Assembly (NCBI RefSeq): GCF_027533645.1
Contig: NZ_JAQAGY010000002.1
Coordinates: 186,001 to 250,000, forward strand
Source: Paenibacillus caseinilyticus
GTDB lineage: Bacteria; Bacillota; Bacilli; Paenibacillales; NBRC-103111
Direction of reading: 5' to 3'
Length of the DNA stretch: 64,000 nucleotides
The notes below the pieces were generated by a model. The model was not told where the DNA came from. It was given only the letters and a program-made list of their open reading frames with translations, and did not search any database. The position numbers and the translations under genes were made by a program. This document shows, piece by piece, positions 53,620-63,526 of the stretch (position 1 is the stretch's first letter; each line of letters starts with the position of its first letter).

Positions 53620-56600
53620 ATGAGGCATTCCAACAAGATCCTTATACATGTTGTAACGAGCGTGCTTATTCTTACATCTACGTTAACCCCGTTTAATGAA
53701 GTGTTTGCAGAATATTCCAAAAATAAACCGAAAACCAGAGACAAGACCGAGATTATCGTCAAGTACAAAGACCCTTCCAAGGCGGAGTCGGTTAAGTCAA
53801 ACGTGAAATCGAAGCTAAAGCTGGAAAAAGTAACTACCAAAAAGAAGTATAAGAATAAAACCAAAGAAGTCATCGAGATCTCCAACAACGATGATATGAA
53901 TAAAACGATTGCGGAGCTGAAAAGCAATCCGGCCGTAGAGTATGTGCAGCCTAACTTCAAACTTGCAACAGCAAGTGTTCCGCAGGATGCACGGTATAGC
54001 GAGCAGTGGGCGCTCTCAAACAAAGCGCAGACAGTCAATGGTCAGGCCGGAACTTCCGGTATCGATATTCAGGCAGAAGCAGCCTGGGCATCCACGGAAG
54101 GAAGTTCTTCTGTAGTGGTCGGTGTATTGGATACAGGGATCGACGCTAACCATTCGGACCTGCAACCGAATATGTATCACAATCCCGGTGAGAAGCCAGG
54201 CAACGGCATGGATGATGACGGCAATGGTTATATTGACGATACTTCGGGTTGGGATTTTGCCAATCATGACAGTTCTACTTATGATGGAGCGGAAGACAAA
54301 CATGGGACTAGTGTGGCTGGTGTCATTGCTGCAGCTGGTGATCAAGCAGGAATTAAAGGGGTAGCGCCGGAAGTATCGCTGCTCCCTCTCAAATTCATCA
54401 GCAATGGAACCGGCTATACGTCGGATGCTATTGAGGCTATCGAGTATGCCAAGCGAATGGGCGTCAAAGTAATCAATGCCAGCTTCGGTGGGCCAGACAA
54501 CAATCTGGCTCTCCAGAAGGCAATAGAAGAAAGCGGGATCCTGTTCGTCAGTGCCAGCGGGAATAACGGCCAGGACACAGCCAAGAATCCGATCTATCCG
54601 GCCAGTTTTGGTCTGCCGAATGTTCTGTCCGTAGCGGCACTGAACAACCAAGGTCTCCTGGCAAGTTTCTCTAACTACGGAGGACAAGTACAAGTTGCTG
54701 CACCGGGCGTAAGCATCCTCTCGACGGTACCTGAGAATCAATATGAGTATGCTAATGGAACTTCTCTCTCAACGGCGGTGGTTACTGGCGTAGCTGCGCT
54801 AATTCAAAGCTTATATCCGGACCTAACTCCGCAGCAGATCGCTGATCGGATTAAAGGCAGCGTAAGTCAACTGCCCAAATTGAAAGGACTGGTCTCGACC
54901 CAAGGAATGGTCAACGCAGCAGCTGCTTTGAAAAACACGAATGTTTCGGAACCGCCAGTGGTTCAGGATAACAAACCGACTGAAACAGATAAAGGCAGCG
55001 AAGGATCAAGTGTGGTTGGCGTACTGGATGCAGCAATTAGTCCGGAACTGCTCGAAGAAATACACTATGGTGAGGTAGGAGTAAGTGTCGCTACGGGAAA
55101 CTTCTCTACATCCGCTGTAGATCTGTATGTGGATAGTCCAGGCATTGGAATATCCATGAACCGAATTTATAACTCCAAAGATGAGAAATCGGGCAAGATG
55201 TTGAGCAGAGGGTGGACTTTCGGTTATGAAGGCAAAGTGGAAAAAGGAGTAGTTAAGCTTCCGTCTGGTGAAACCCACGCCTTCTTTACAACTTCTGATG
55301 CTCCTGATGTCTATAAGTCATATAATTCGCATGGCGCTTTGGTTAAAAATAAGGATAATACCTTTACCTTTACCAATGCCGACCAGACGGTATACGAATT
55401 TAATACGGCTGGACTGCTTGCCTCCATTAAAGATAAGAATGGTAATACTACTACTGTAGAGTTGAACCTTAGCGGCAAGGTTAGTAAAATCACGGATAGT
55501 GCCTCGCGGACGTATACACTTAGCTACAATGTCGCTAATTTGTTATCCTCCATTACCGATCCGATGGGTAGGAAGGTTTCTTACGAATACGATGGATTTA
55601 ACAGATTAACAAAAGTTATCGATCCCAATGGAAATGTGAAGGCTGAGTATGAATATGATGGAGATAACTATTTAACGGTTATTAAGGATGGAGACAATAG
55701 TGTATTAGAAAAACTGGGATATGACACAAAAGTAAATGGTTCAATAAAAAAAGTTGTAACTCATACGGATGTCTTTGGTAAGGTCGATACTTACAAGATC
55801 GGTACAACAAGCACTACCATTACGGATAGTACAGGAAGAACAATAACTAAAAAATTTGATGCGCAGCAATATGTCAAAGAGACGATCGACCCGGAAGGAA
55901 AGTCTGCCAAAGTAGAGTATAATTTGACCGATGGGGTCAACAAATTCGGTGAGATCAAAACCATTACCGATCGTTATGGGAATAAGACCGAGTATACTTG
56001 GAGTGAACAAGGGAACATCACGAAAATCGTAAACCCGGATGCCAGTACCAGCAATTATACGTATGATACCAAGAATAACTTGATCTCCGAGCAAGACGAG
56101 AACGGCAATATGACGTACTACGTCTACGATGTGGGCAAGAGTAACCTGATTAAGAAAGCGCGGCCGCTAAATGGGACGGACGTATATTCCGAAGCTGCTG
56201 ACGAGAGCAAATTCGCCATTCAAAGGTTCGAATACTACAGCGACAATGAAGCATCTCAACTGGGTTACAAGGGTAAGGGTTTGCTGAAGATGGAAGCTGA
56301 CGCGGCAGGCAATGCTACCGTCTATACTTATGATGGTTATGGAAATAAAGCTTCGAAGAAGGATGGGGCTAACAACGTAACCACCTATACCAATGATATG
56401 ATCGGTCACGTACTGAAGATGGTCTCTCCCGGAGGATTCATCACCCAGTACAGCTATGATTCGGTTGGCAATATGGTGAAGAGTGTCATGGCCCAGGGGG
56501 AGACGACACGGATTCTATATGATAATCAGGGCCGCAAAGTTCAGGAGATTCAACCCAACCAATATCAAGTATCAAGTGATGGCTTGAACGATGCCTCTCC

Positions 56601-59600
56601 TAGCCAAACTTATCGGGATGGTAACACAGGGTTGCGGACCGAGTATGACCCAAGCGGACAAATCAAGAAAAGTACGGATGCGTTCGGCTATGCCTCAGAG
56701 TATGTGTATGACATGTTGGGGAATTTGTCTTCCGAGACCAAGCCCAATGGCTCCGTTTATTTGTATGAGTATGACAACATGAAGCGGAAGATCAGAGAGT
56801 TCTTCAAAGCGAGTGCGGATGCAGAACCCGTGCTTCAAAAGGAATTTGCCTATAAGGCTTTGGACAATGGTACGAGGGAGGAGTCCGAATCTAGGCTCCT
56901 CAGTGATACAGAGAAAGCCACGACTACCAAAATATATGATTATGCAGGACAACTGATTGAACAAGTGAATCCGGATGGTTCCAAAATCACGAATACGTAT
57001 TATCCTAATCGTATCGTAAAGTCGACTACCAATGGCGCAGGGGGGACAACTTACTACAAGTATGATGTCATGAAGCGTCAGACAGACCAATGGGTCCAAG
57101 TCGATAATGCTTCCTATATGTATTCTGGAATCACTTACGATTTGGCCGGGCATAAGCAGGAAGACAAACAAGGCAAGGACAATGTAGCCCTGTACAGTGT
57201 TCCGGTAAAGGATCGTCTGATCGTCAAAAGCTACACTTATGACGGAAATGGACATCCTGTATCCGAAATGGATTCGGCCGGCAAAAAGAAGTACATGCAA
57301 TATGACAAGGACGGTTTCCTTATTCGGGAAGAGCTGTACACTACGGAATCTACCTCCGATGTAACGGAGTATGTCAACAACCAACGCGGCAAGCCGCTTA
57401 CCAAGTTACTGCATGTAAGAGCGGGAGACTTGGACGGGCATGACATGGAAGATCAGACAGACGTTGTATTAACCACATCCTACGAATATGATTCGAATGG
57501 CAACTTGGTTAAAGAAATTGCACCGGATGGAAGTGCGATCACTAACACTTATGATGCCTTAGATCGCCAGACGAGTGTAAATAAGCCGGGATATGACGAG
57601 TTTGGTAATAAGGTCGTAATCTCTCAGTCACAGACATATAACTGGAAGAATAATCCTTCGACCAAGACCGATCCGAACGGCAATGAAACAACTTACGAAT
57701 ACAACAGCAAGGGGCTTCCAACTAAAATCATTGACCCGCAAGGCGGAGTTACCGCTTTCGAGTATGACAGAGCAGACCGCAAAATTATTGAAGTTTCTCC
57801 GGCTAATTACGATCCTTCCAAACCGCTGACCGAATTGAATAGAACCGAATATGCGTATGACGGTATGGATCGCGTAAAGGCCAAGTTCGATAAGTTCAAT
57901 GAATCCTATGTCGATGAGAAGACCTTCCAGTGGGAGACGAGATGGGGCGAGAAAGTATCCAAGGCTTACCAGTATGACGGTAACGGTAAGGTTACGAAGG
58001 AGCTTGACGGAGAAGGTTACAAGGCGGGGATCGGTGAGACGATCGATGCTCACATCAGATCAGGCTATGGCAAGCTGTACAACAATGACCTGTCAGGTAG
58101 AATTCAGACTGTGATTGATCCGGTGAGCCAAGAAAGAAATGGGCAGTTTACAACGCAGTATGTGTACGACGGAGCAGGAAGACAACTCCTAGTAATTGAT
58201 AGCCAGGGTTTCGTGAAAGGGAAGTATTACGATGATGCAGGGCGCGAGGTTGCCGCGTTTACCAGAACCTCTCCGAATGCCCCGGATCAGATTTTGAAAT
58301 CTTCCACTTATGATTTGGCTGGAAGATTAAATTCTGAAACGGACGGAAATGGGAATAAATTCTCATATCAGAATAATGCATTTGGTAAACCAAGTATTAC
58401 TACTTTGCCAGGAGATGAAACCATAGGGGAATTGCGTGTCGAACAGCAGTATGATCTATTCGGGAATATGGTGCGTCAATTGGATTCCATGCATCGGCTC
58501 ATACTCCGAACATATGATTTTGAACGACGCGTTCTTACTTCTACTGAACAGCAGCAAGATGGTAAGGACATCATCACTAACTCCATCGGGTATGACCGGA
58601 ACGGGAACAAACGATTCGAGATGGATGGTAATGGGAATACGACAGAGAGTACGTATAATAAGCTAAATAAGCTTCTTGACAAAAAAATATCCGTTACCGA
58701 TCTGAATGGCAAGAAAACCACGCAATCTACAAAGTATTCTTATGACCTGAACGGTAATAAAACTTCTGAGATGGACTGGCTCAATAATTCTCAAATCTTC
58801 ATGTATGATCCGTTGAATCGACTTATCGAGAAGCGGGATGCCTTTGGGAAAACGATCCAAAGAGTAGAGTATAATGCCAGCGATGCTCAAATTCATGCCT
58901 ATGATGTATACAATGAAGTAACATTATTTACTTATGACAGGAACAATAGGCTCATTAAGACTACCGATCCTGAAGGATTAACAACAGAACAAGACTATGC
59001 CCAGGACGAACAAGTATCTCGCAAAATAGATGGGCGCGGCAATGTGACCTCTTATCAATACGATCCGATGGGACATGTATCCAAGGTAACCAACCCGAAA
59101 GGGGAAGTCACGGCATATTCCTATGATGCCAACGGGAGCATGCTGGCCAAGGTGGATGGTAAAGGAAATACCACGATCTATGAATATAATGCGAGGAATC
59201 TGCTGATTCGCAAAATTGATGATGGTGGCAGAACGGGCAATCCGAGTGAATATAAGTATCTGGACGAGAAGGTTGAGTCTAATATCTATTCTCCGAATGG
59301 GCTGCTGCTCACCAAGAAGGATCGAAACGGGAATGTCACGGAGTACTCTTATGATATCCACGGCAGGAAGCTGTCGGAGATAGTCACCCCATCGGAGAAG
59401 AGCTCCCAACAAAAGGAGCAAAAGTCCTATACCTATGATAATAACGGCAATCCATTAAGCATGTCGGACATTACCGGTACGACTTTCCGAACCTTCGACG
59501 CAAGGAACAGAGTTACTTCCTTATCTGAACCGAAGGTAGGAACAACCACACATTTGTTCGATCAAGTATTCGGATTGACCCCCGGGTATGTCTCCGAAGA

Positions 59601-61575
59601 GATGACGGATGTGAAGGGGAATAAGACGACGAAGATATACGACAAAGCGAACCGCTTGGTAGAAGTTAGAGCAGACAACAACCCTACCGCTGTCTATGTT
59701 TATAATGATAATGGCAGTACGAAGAGCGTCGCTTATCCTAACGGTTCCAAGGAAGAATATACGTACTACAAAAATAATCAGCTGCGCACACTGTTGAATT
59801 ACCAAGGATCCAGTGTACTTGACTCTTACAGTTATACTTATGATGCTTCGTATAACCAGATTTCCAAGACGGAGATGATGCATGGAGTAAATAAGGGAAC
59901 AACTCAATTTACCTATGATTCATTGAATCGATTGGAGTCCGTACAAGAGCCTGACGGTAAGTTGACGGAGTATACTTATGATGCTTCAGGCAATAGAGTG
60001 ACAGAGAAGGTAACGGCTGGTACTTCTGTTCAAACAACGACCTATGCATACAATGAACAGAACCGTCTCTTAACGACAACGGAAGTATCATCGAGCGGTC
60101 AGAAGAATATTGTCAAATTCACTTGGGATTTCAATGGGAACATGATTGGCCGGATGCTCGAACAACATAAAAAAATTGATCCACTGCATCCTGTACAATC
60201 CAGCTTCGGAATGTTCATTATGGGTCAACCTTTGACAAATCCTAAAATTGCAGACATTGTCAAAGGGACGGCTAGTTATGAATATGACGTATGGAATCAG
60301 ATGAGCAAATCATCGGCTGGTGAGCACATTGTAACTTATGAATACAATGCCGAAGGGTATCGTGTAGAGAAAGTTGATAATGGGGTTGCCACAAAGTTTG
60401 TCTATGATCAGGCTAAGGTCATTCTCGAGCTGGATGAACAGGGTAAACAAACGGCCCGAAATGTCCAAGGCAACAACTTGCTAATGCGACAAGTCGATGA
60501 TGAAAGTGCTTATGTCTTGTATAATGGGCATCACGACGTTACCGCATTAGTTGATTCAAACGGGCAGGTAAGAGCGACATTTGATTATGATGCTTTTGGC
60601 ACACCGATTGAATCCATGAACAAGTATTTTGATGCCAATGGCAATGCGGCAACGGAATCTTCCAAGATTGACAGCTTGCATCGGTATGCGGAATATCAGT
60701 ATGATCAAGAAACAGGCTTGTACTACCTGAATGCAAGATACTATGATTCGAAGATCGCTCGGTTTATTACTGAGGATTCGTATACTGGAAGAGTTGATGA
60801 CCCGTTAAGTTTGAATCTTTATACTTATGTGGAGAATAGCCCGTTAAGGTATAAAGACCCTACTGGACATATGAAAGATAGTTTTGGTGCGGCATTGCCA
60901 ATGCCAACAGGAGACCAAAACCCTGCATCGTTTATTCAAACTGCGCAAACAAATTGGTGGACGGCTCAAGAACATATAAATAATATTAAGGCAGGAAACT
61001 CAACAGGATTAACATGCTCAGGCTGTGATGATGTTAGTACATGGGAAAAATATCAAGAGAGTATGCATGATTGGGCGGAAAAGATTAGGTCAGGATCAAA
61101 AGTTGCAGATTCTCTATCGGTTAAGTTAGAAGGGTCAGCGAGCATGTTTGTTGGAGGTAAACTTGGTGTTGAAGTAAAGGGTAATACAGTAAAGTTATAT
61201 TTTACTGCTAGTGCCGGAGGTTCTGTTGGTGCAAGTGGGGGACTGATGGTTAACCATACCATATCAAGTGATTTGAATGGAACAATGTCACCCACTACAA
61301 CAAATGCAGGGGTTTCAGGGGGGGCAATATTAATTGGTGAGTTTACTTATAAGTCTGACCAAAAATATGTTGAGTTAAGTCAAGGGATTGGCTTGGGCGG
61401 TGGAGTAAGTTTGGATGTAATTCCACTGGGCACCTCATTTGAAAAGGAGTATAGCACAACTTATGATTTACCCTTTAATGCTACTCCAGACGAAAACATT
61501 ATAATTTATCCTGCATATAATGGTGCTCCAAGTTACGCAGAATTTGCTAACATGTTTGGTGGAAAAGGGTGGTAA
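53620..61575 (+). CDS. Subtilisin-RHS fusion protein, WapA-like polymorphic toxin candidate
   Basis: This 2651-residue secreted protein has a signal peptide, an I9-type propeptide (about 40-115) and an S8 subtilisin domain (about 140-440). The protease keeps its full catalytic set: D171 in VLDTGID, H228 in KHGTSVAG, oxyanion N315 in SASGNN and S382 in NGTSLSTA. From about 480 a DUF6531-like entry domain and a long run of RHS/YD repeats follow, ending in the RHS core (2368-2417: YYLNARYYDSKIARFI, then the DPTG boundary motif). The last ~234 residues are a variable tip, Gly/Ser-rich and beta-patterned, with no enzyme motif I know. In WapA/Rhs toxins such tips are the toxic part. The gene immediately downstream is a candidate immunity gene. 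A toxin role is inferred; the domain order is directly visible. Confidence 0.88.
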   Translation: MRHSNKILIHVVTSVLILTSTLTPFNEVFAEYSKNKPKTRDKTEIIVKYKDPSKAESVKSNVKSKLKLEKVTTKKKYKNKTKEVIEISNNDDMNKTIAELKSNPAVEYVQPNFKLATASVPQDARYSEQWALSNKAQTVNGQAGTSGIDIQAEAAWASTEGSSSVVVGVLDTGIDANHSDLQPNMYHNPGEKPGNGMDDDGNGYIDDTSGWDFANHDSSTYDGAEDKHGTSVAGVIAAAGDQAGIKGVAPEVSLLPLKFISNGTGYTSDAIEAIEYAKRMGVKVINASFGGPDNNLALQKAIEESGILFVSASGNNGQDTAKNPIYPASFGLPNVLSVAALNNQGLLASFSNYGGQVQVAAPGVSILSTVPENQYEYANGTSLSTAVVTGVAALIQSLYPDLTPQQIADRIKGSVSQLPKLKGLVSTQGMVNAAAALKNTNVSEPPVVQDNKPTETDKGSEGSSVVGVLDAAISPELLEEIHYGEVGVSVATGNFSTSAVDLYVDSPGIGISMNRIYNSKDEKSGKMLSRGWTFGYEGKVEKGVVKLPSGETHAFFTTSDAPDVYKSYNSHGALVKNKDNTFTFTNADQTVYEFNTAGLLASIKDKNGNTTTVELNLSGKVSKITDSASRTYTLSYNVANLLSSITDPMGRKVSYEYDGFNRLTKVIDPNGNVKAEYEYDGDNYLTVIKDGDNSVLEKLGYDTKVNGSIKKVVTHTDVFGKVDTYKIGTTSTTITDSTGRTITKKFDAQQYVKETIDPEGKSAKVEYNLTDGVNKFGEIKTITDRYGNKTEYTWSEQGNITKIVNPDASTSNYTYDTKNNLISEQDENGNMTYYVYDVGKSNLIKKARPLNGTDVYSEAADESKFAIQRFEYYSDNEASQLGYKGKGLLKMEADAAGNATVYTYDGYGNKASKKDGANNVTTYTNDMIGHVLKMVSPGGFITQYSYDSVGNMVKSVMAQGETTRILYDNQGRKVQEIQPNQYQVSSDGLNDASPSQTYRDGNTGLRTEYDPSGQIKKSTDAFGYASEYVYDMLGNLSSETKPNGSVYLYEYDNMKRKIREFFKASADAEPVLQKEFAYKALDNGTREESESRLLSDTEKATTTKIYDYAGQLIEQVNPDGSKITNTYYPNRIVKSTTNGAGGTTYYKYDVMKRQTDQWVQVDNASYMYSGITYDLAGHKQEDKQGKDNVALYSVPVKDRLIVKSYTYDGNGHPVSEMDSAGKKKYMQYDKDGFLIREELYTTESTSDVTEYVNNQRGKPLTKLLHVRAGDLDGHDMEDQTDVVLTTSYEYDSNGNLVKEIAPDGSAITNTYDALDRQTSVNKPGYDEFGNKVVISQSQTYNWKNNPSTKTDPNGNETTYEYNSKGLPTKIIDPQGGVTAFEYDRADRKIIEVSPANYDPSKPLTELNRTEYAYDGMDRVKAKFDKFNESYVDEKTFQWETRWGEKVSKAYQYDGNGKVTKELDGEGYKAGIGETIDAHIRSGYGKLYNNDLSGRIQTVIDPVSQERNGQFTTQYVYDGAGRQLLVIDSQGFVKGKYYDDAGREVAAFTRTSPNAPDQILKSSTYDLAGRLNSETDGNGNKFSYQNNAFGKPSITTLPGDETIGELRVEQQYDLFGNMVRQLDSMHRLILRTYDFERRVLTSTEQQQDGKDIITNSIGYDRNGNKRFEMDGNGNTTESTYNKLNKLLDKKISVTDLNGKKTTQSTKYSYDLNGNKTSEMDWLNNSQIFMYDPLNRLIEKRDAFGKTIQRVEYNASDAQIHAYDVYNEVTLFTYDRNNRLIKTTDPEGLTTEQDYAQDEQVSRKIDGRGNVTSYQYDPMGHVSKVTNPKGEVTAYSYDANGSMLAKVDGKGNTTIYEYNARNLLIRKIDDGGRTGNPSEYKYLDEKVESNIYSPNGLLLTKKDRNGNVTEYSYDIHGRKLSEIVTPSEKSSQQKEQKSYTYDNNGNPLSMSDITGTTFRTFDARNRVTSLSEPKVGTTTHLFDQVFGLTPGYVSEEMTDVKGNKTTKIYDKANRLVEVRADNNPTAVYVYNDNGSTKSVAYPNGSKEEYTYYKNNQLRTLLNYQGSSVLDSYSYTYDASYNQISKTEMMHGVNKGTTQFTYDSLNRLESVQEPDGKLTEYTYDASGNRVTEKVTAGTSVQTTTYAYNEQNRLLTTTEVSSSGQKNIVKFTWDFNGNMIGRMLEQHKKIDPLHPVQSSFGMFIMGQPLTNPKIADIVKGTASYEYDVWNQMSKSSAGEHIVTYEYNAEGYRVEKVDNGVATKFVYDQAKVILELDEQGKQTARNVQGNNLLMRQVDDESAYVLYNGHHDVTALVDSNGQVRATFDYDAFGTPIESMNKYFDANGNAATESSKIDSLHRYAEYQYDQETGLYYLNARYYDSKIARFITEDSYTGRVDDPLSLNLYTYVENSPLRYKDPTGHMKDSFGAALPMPTGDQNPASFIQTAQTNWWTAQEHINNIKAGNSTGLTCSGCDDVSTWEKYQESMHDWAEKIRSGSKVADSLSVKLEGSASMFVGGKLGVEVKGNTVKLYFTASAGGSVGASGGLMVNHTISSDLNGTMSPTTTNAGVSGGAILIGEFTYKSDQKYVELSQGIGLGGGVSLDVIPLGTSFEKEYSTTYDLPFNATPDENIIIYPAYNGAPSYAEFANMFGGKGW

Positions 61576-61580
61576 AAAAG

Positions 61581-61952
61581 ATGTTATTTAAGCGGAAGTT
61601 ATCATTATGGATGTTTATTATTTTCGTAATACTTATGGGGATAACTGCTATCGCGTTGGTATTAAATCTAAACTCACTCAAAAAGAAGCATGAGGAAGAA
61701 ATAAGAAAAGTTATCTCTTCCAACGGAGGCCAAGTAGTAAAAATAGAGAAAGTAGATGCCCAAATCAGTCCATTTGTTGAGGATTATAACAAAAGTAATG
61801 TGGTCTATAAAATAATTTATAGAAAGTCTGACACTGAACATGTAGCTTGGTATAGAGGCGTGAATGTTGTAAATAACATACACGCCGATAATCCGACTGC
61901 TCTTCAAGGTGGATTTGGAGAAAAATGGATATATCAATCTGATAAAAAATGA
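61581..61952 (+). CDS. Small membrane-anchored protein, candidate immunity protein
   Basis: This ~123-residue protein has one N-terminal transmembrane helix (LWMFIIFVILMGITAIALVL) followed by a charged segment and a ~80-residue soluble domain. It is not similar to anything I recognise. ATG 61581 is chosen because AAAAGGGTGG lies just upstream; GTG 61569 would overlap the end of the RHS gene. The position directly after an RHS tip, the tight spacing and the very low GC shared with the tip all match immunity genes of polymorphic toxin systems. A membrane-held protein would suit a tip acting at the membrane or cell wall. A terminator follows at once. The immunity role is inference. Confidence 0.6.
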   Translation: MLFKRKLSLWMFIIFVILMGITAIALVLNLNSLKKKHEEEIRKVISSNGGQVVKIEKVDAQISPFVEDYNKSNVVYKIIYRKSDTEHVAWYRGVNVVNNIHADNPTALQGGFGEKWIYQSDKK

Positions 61953-61962
61953 TTTTAGTTTG

Positions 61963-62003
61963 ACCACAATGCGATTAGACCTCGTGTTGTGGTTTTCTTT
62001 TTT
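61963..62003 (+). terminator. Terminator closing the RHS-toxin operon
   Basis: ACCACAA (61963-61969) pairs with TTGTGGT (61987-61993), followed by TTTTC and T8. Confidence 0.85.
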
Positions 62004-62429
62004 TATGTTCGTCGCGGCGGCTATCTGAATGACCCTACCCAGTGCCGAATGAATTACTATGTCGGAATCCAACAACGAGCCAGTTGACATAAATTATGGG
62101 GGGAACTTCCTCAATGATTCCTTGTAGCACAGCTCCTCTCAAAGCCTTGGGCTGGGAGGACTAGTCATATGCCGATAGCCAAATAGCGAAGGTGGTTACT
62201 CATTAACCACTTCCCTCCTATATGCCTCGGGTGCGTTCAGCTCACGAAGCCTACATGGATGAGGTGCCGCACTTGGCTTGACTATCCGTCGCTATAAAAT
62301 ATCAAGAGTAATCTCAATTATTATCAGCATCTATCTGCTATATAAACTCCTAACTGGGCAATTTGGAATATAGGTCTAATTTTAGCAATAGCCTTGCGAG
62401 TATCGCTTGGCGTTTTTTTGTTCGCTGGT
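62004..62429. other. Right flank of the AT-rich island, gene debris
   Basis: No intact gene is visible. A short open stretch at 62008-62088 reads GGYLNDPTQCRMNYYVGIQQ, which faintly resembles the GyrI-like effector-binding domain of AraC-type regulators and may be a fragment of one. A small perfect hairpin GTGGTTA/TAACCAC lies at 62192-62210. The rest is unassigned. Confidence 0.4.
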
Positions 62430-62464
62430 GTAAATAAGGAAGCCGCACTCAGCCGTGCGGCTCC
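62430..62464 (-). terminator. Terminator of the etfBA transcript
   Basis: GGAAGCCGCAC (62438-62448) pairs with GTGCGGCTCC (62455-62464) with one bulge. On the minus strand it is followed by TTATTTA, a moderate T-tract, 20 nt after the etfA stop. Confidence 0.7.
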
Positions 62465-62483
62465 TTGTCATACCAACCAACCC

Positions 62484-63467
62484 CTACGCCAGCGCCTTCT
62501 TGAATTCCTCCGTCAACAGCGGCACGACGTCGAACAGGTCCCCGACGATGCCGTAGTCGGCCACCTTGAAGATCGGCGCCTCGGCATCCTTGTTGATCGC
62601 GATGATAATACGCGACTGGCTCATGCCGGCGAGATGCTGGATCGCCCCGGAGATGCCGCAGGCGATGTAGATCTCCGGCGTGACGACCTTGCCGGTCTGG
62701 CCGATCTGCAGCGCGTAGTCGCAGTAGCCGGCGTCGCAGGCGCCCCGGGAAGCGCCGACGGCGGCGTTCAGCACCTCGGCGAGCTGCTCCAGCGGCTGGA
62801 AGCCGTCGGCGCTCTTCACGCCGCGCCCGCCAGAGACGACGATCTTCGCCTCGGTGAGGTCGACCTTGCCGCTCATCTTGCGCACGACGTCTTTGACGAC
62901 GGTGCGCAGGGAGGCCGGCGCGTCGTACGTCTCGGCGACGACCTCGGCGGCTGCGCCTGATGCTCCGCCTGCGGCGGCCGGCGCAATGTTGTTCGGCCGG
63001 ATCGTCACGACGAGCGCGCCGCCCGTGCGCTTCTTCTGCTCGAACGCCTTGCCGGCATACACTGGCCGGGTGAAGAGCACGTCGCCGCCGGATTGCTCGA
63101 TGGCGGTGACGTCGGAGATCTGCCCGGCCTGCAGATGGGCGGCCGCCACGGGAGCAAGGTCCCGGCCGATGGCCGTATGGCCGAAGATCACGGTCTCCGG
63201 CTGCAGCCGGTCCAGCAGGGCATTCAGCGCTGCGCCGTAGGCCTCCGGGTTGTAGAGCTCGAGCTCGGGGCTGTCGATCACGTGTACCGCATCCACTCCT
63301 GCTCCGCTCAGCTCGCCTGTCAGCGCGCCGACGCCGGCCCCGATCAGCACGGCGGCCACCCGGTCGCCCTCGCCGCTCGCGAGTCTCGCCGCCTGCACTG
63401 CCTCGAGAGCCACCTGCCGCAGCTTGCCGCCCCGGCTTTCCGCTATAACCACATGTACTTTGCTCAT
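62484..63467 (-). CDS. etfA: Electron transfer flavoprotein alpha subunit
   Basis: This 327-residue protein matches EtfA in full length. The N-terminal half is the alpha/beta ETF domain, and the C-terminal half is the FAD domain with the diagnostic [29 protein letters not shown] and [20 protein letters not shown] segments. With EtfB it carries electrons from acyl-CoA and other flavin dehydrogenases to the quinone pool. GAGGAGG precedes the ATG. It lies 59 nt after etfB in the same direction, the usual order. It is high-GC again and marks the return to the backbone after the island. Confidence 0.97.
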   Translation of the reverse strand: MSKVHVVIAESRGGKLRQVALEAVQAARLASGEGDRVAAVLIGAGVGALTGELSGAGVDAVHVIDSPELELYNPEAYGAALNALLDRLQPETVIFGHTAIGRDLAPVAAAHLQAGQISDVTAIEQSGGDVLFTRPVYAGKAFEQKKRTGGALVVTIRPNNIAPAAAGGASGAAAEVVAETYDAPASLRTVVKDVVRKMSGKVDLTEAKIVVSGGRGVKSADGFQPLEQLAEVLNAAVGASRGACDAGYCDYALQIGQTGKVVTPEIYIACGISGAIQHLAGMSQSRIIIAINKDAEAPIFKVADYGIVGDLFDVVPLLTEEFKKALA

Positions 63468-63526
63468 CGCTTACGTCCTCCTCGGTCGAATGGGATTGGA
63501 GACAGGGTACAGCGCACATTCGAATA

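Noticed and set aside
62008..62088. Short open stretch resembling a GyrI-like effector domain
   Set aside because: Only about 25 residues, no start, and similarity judged from memory; noted in the flank description but not called as a gene.
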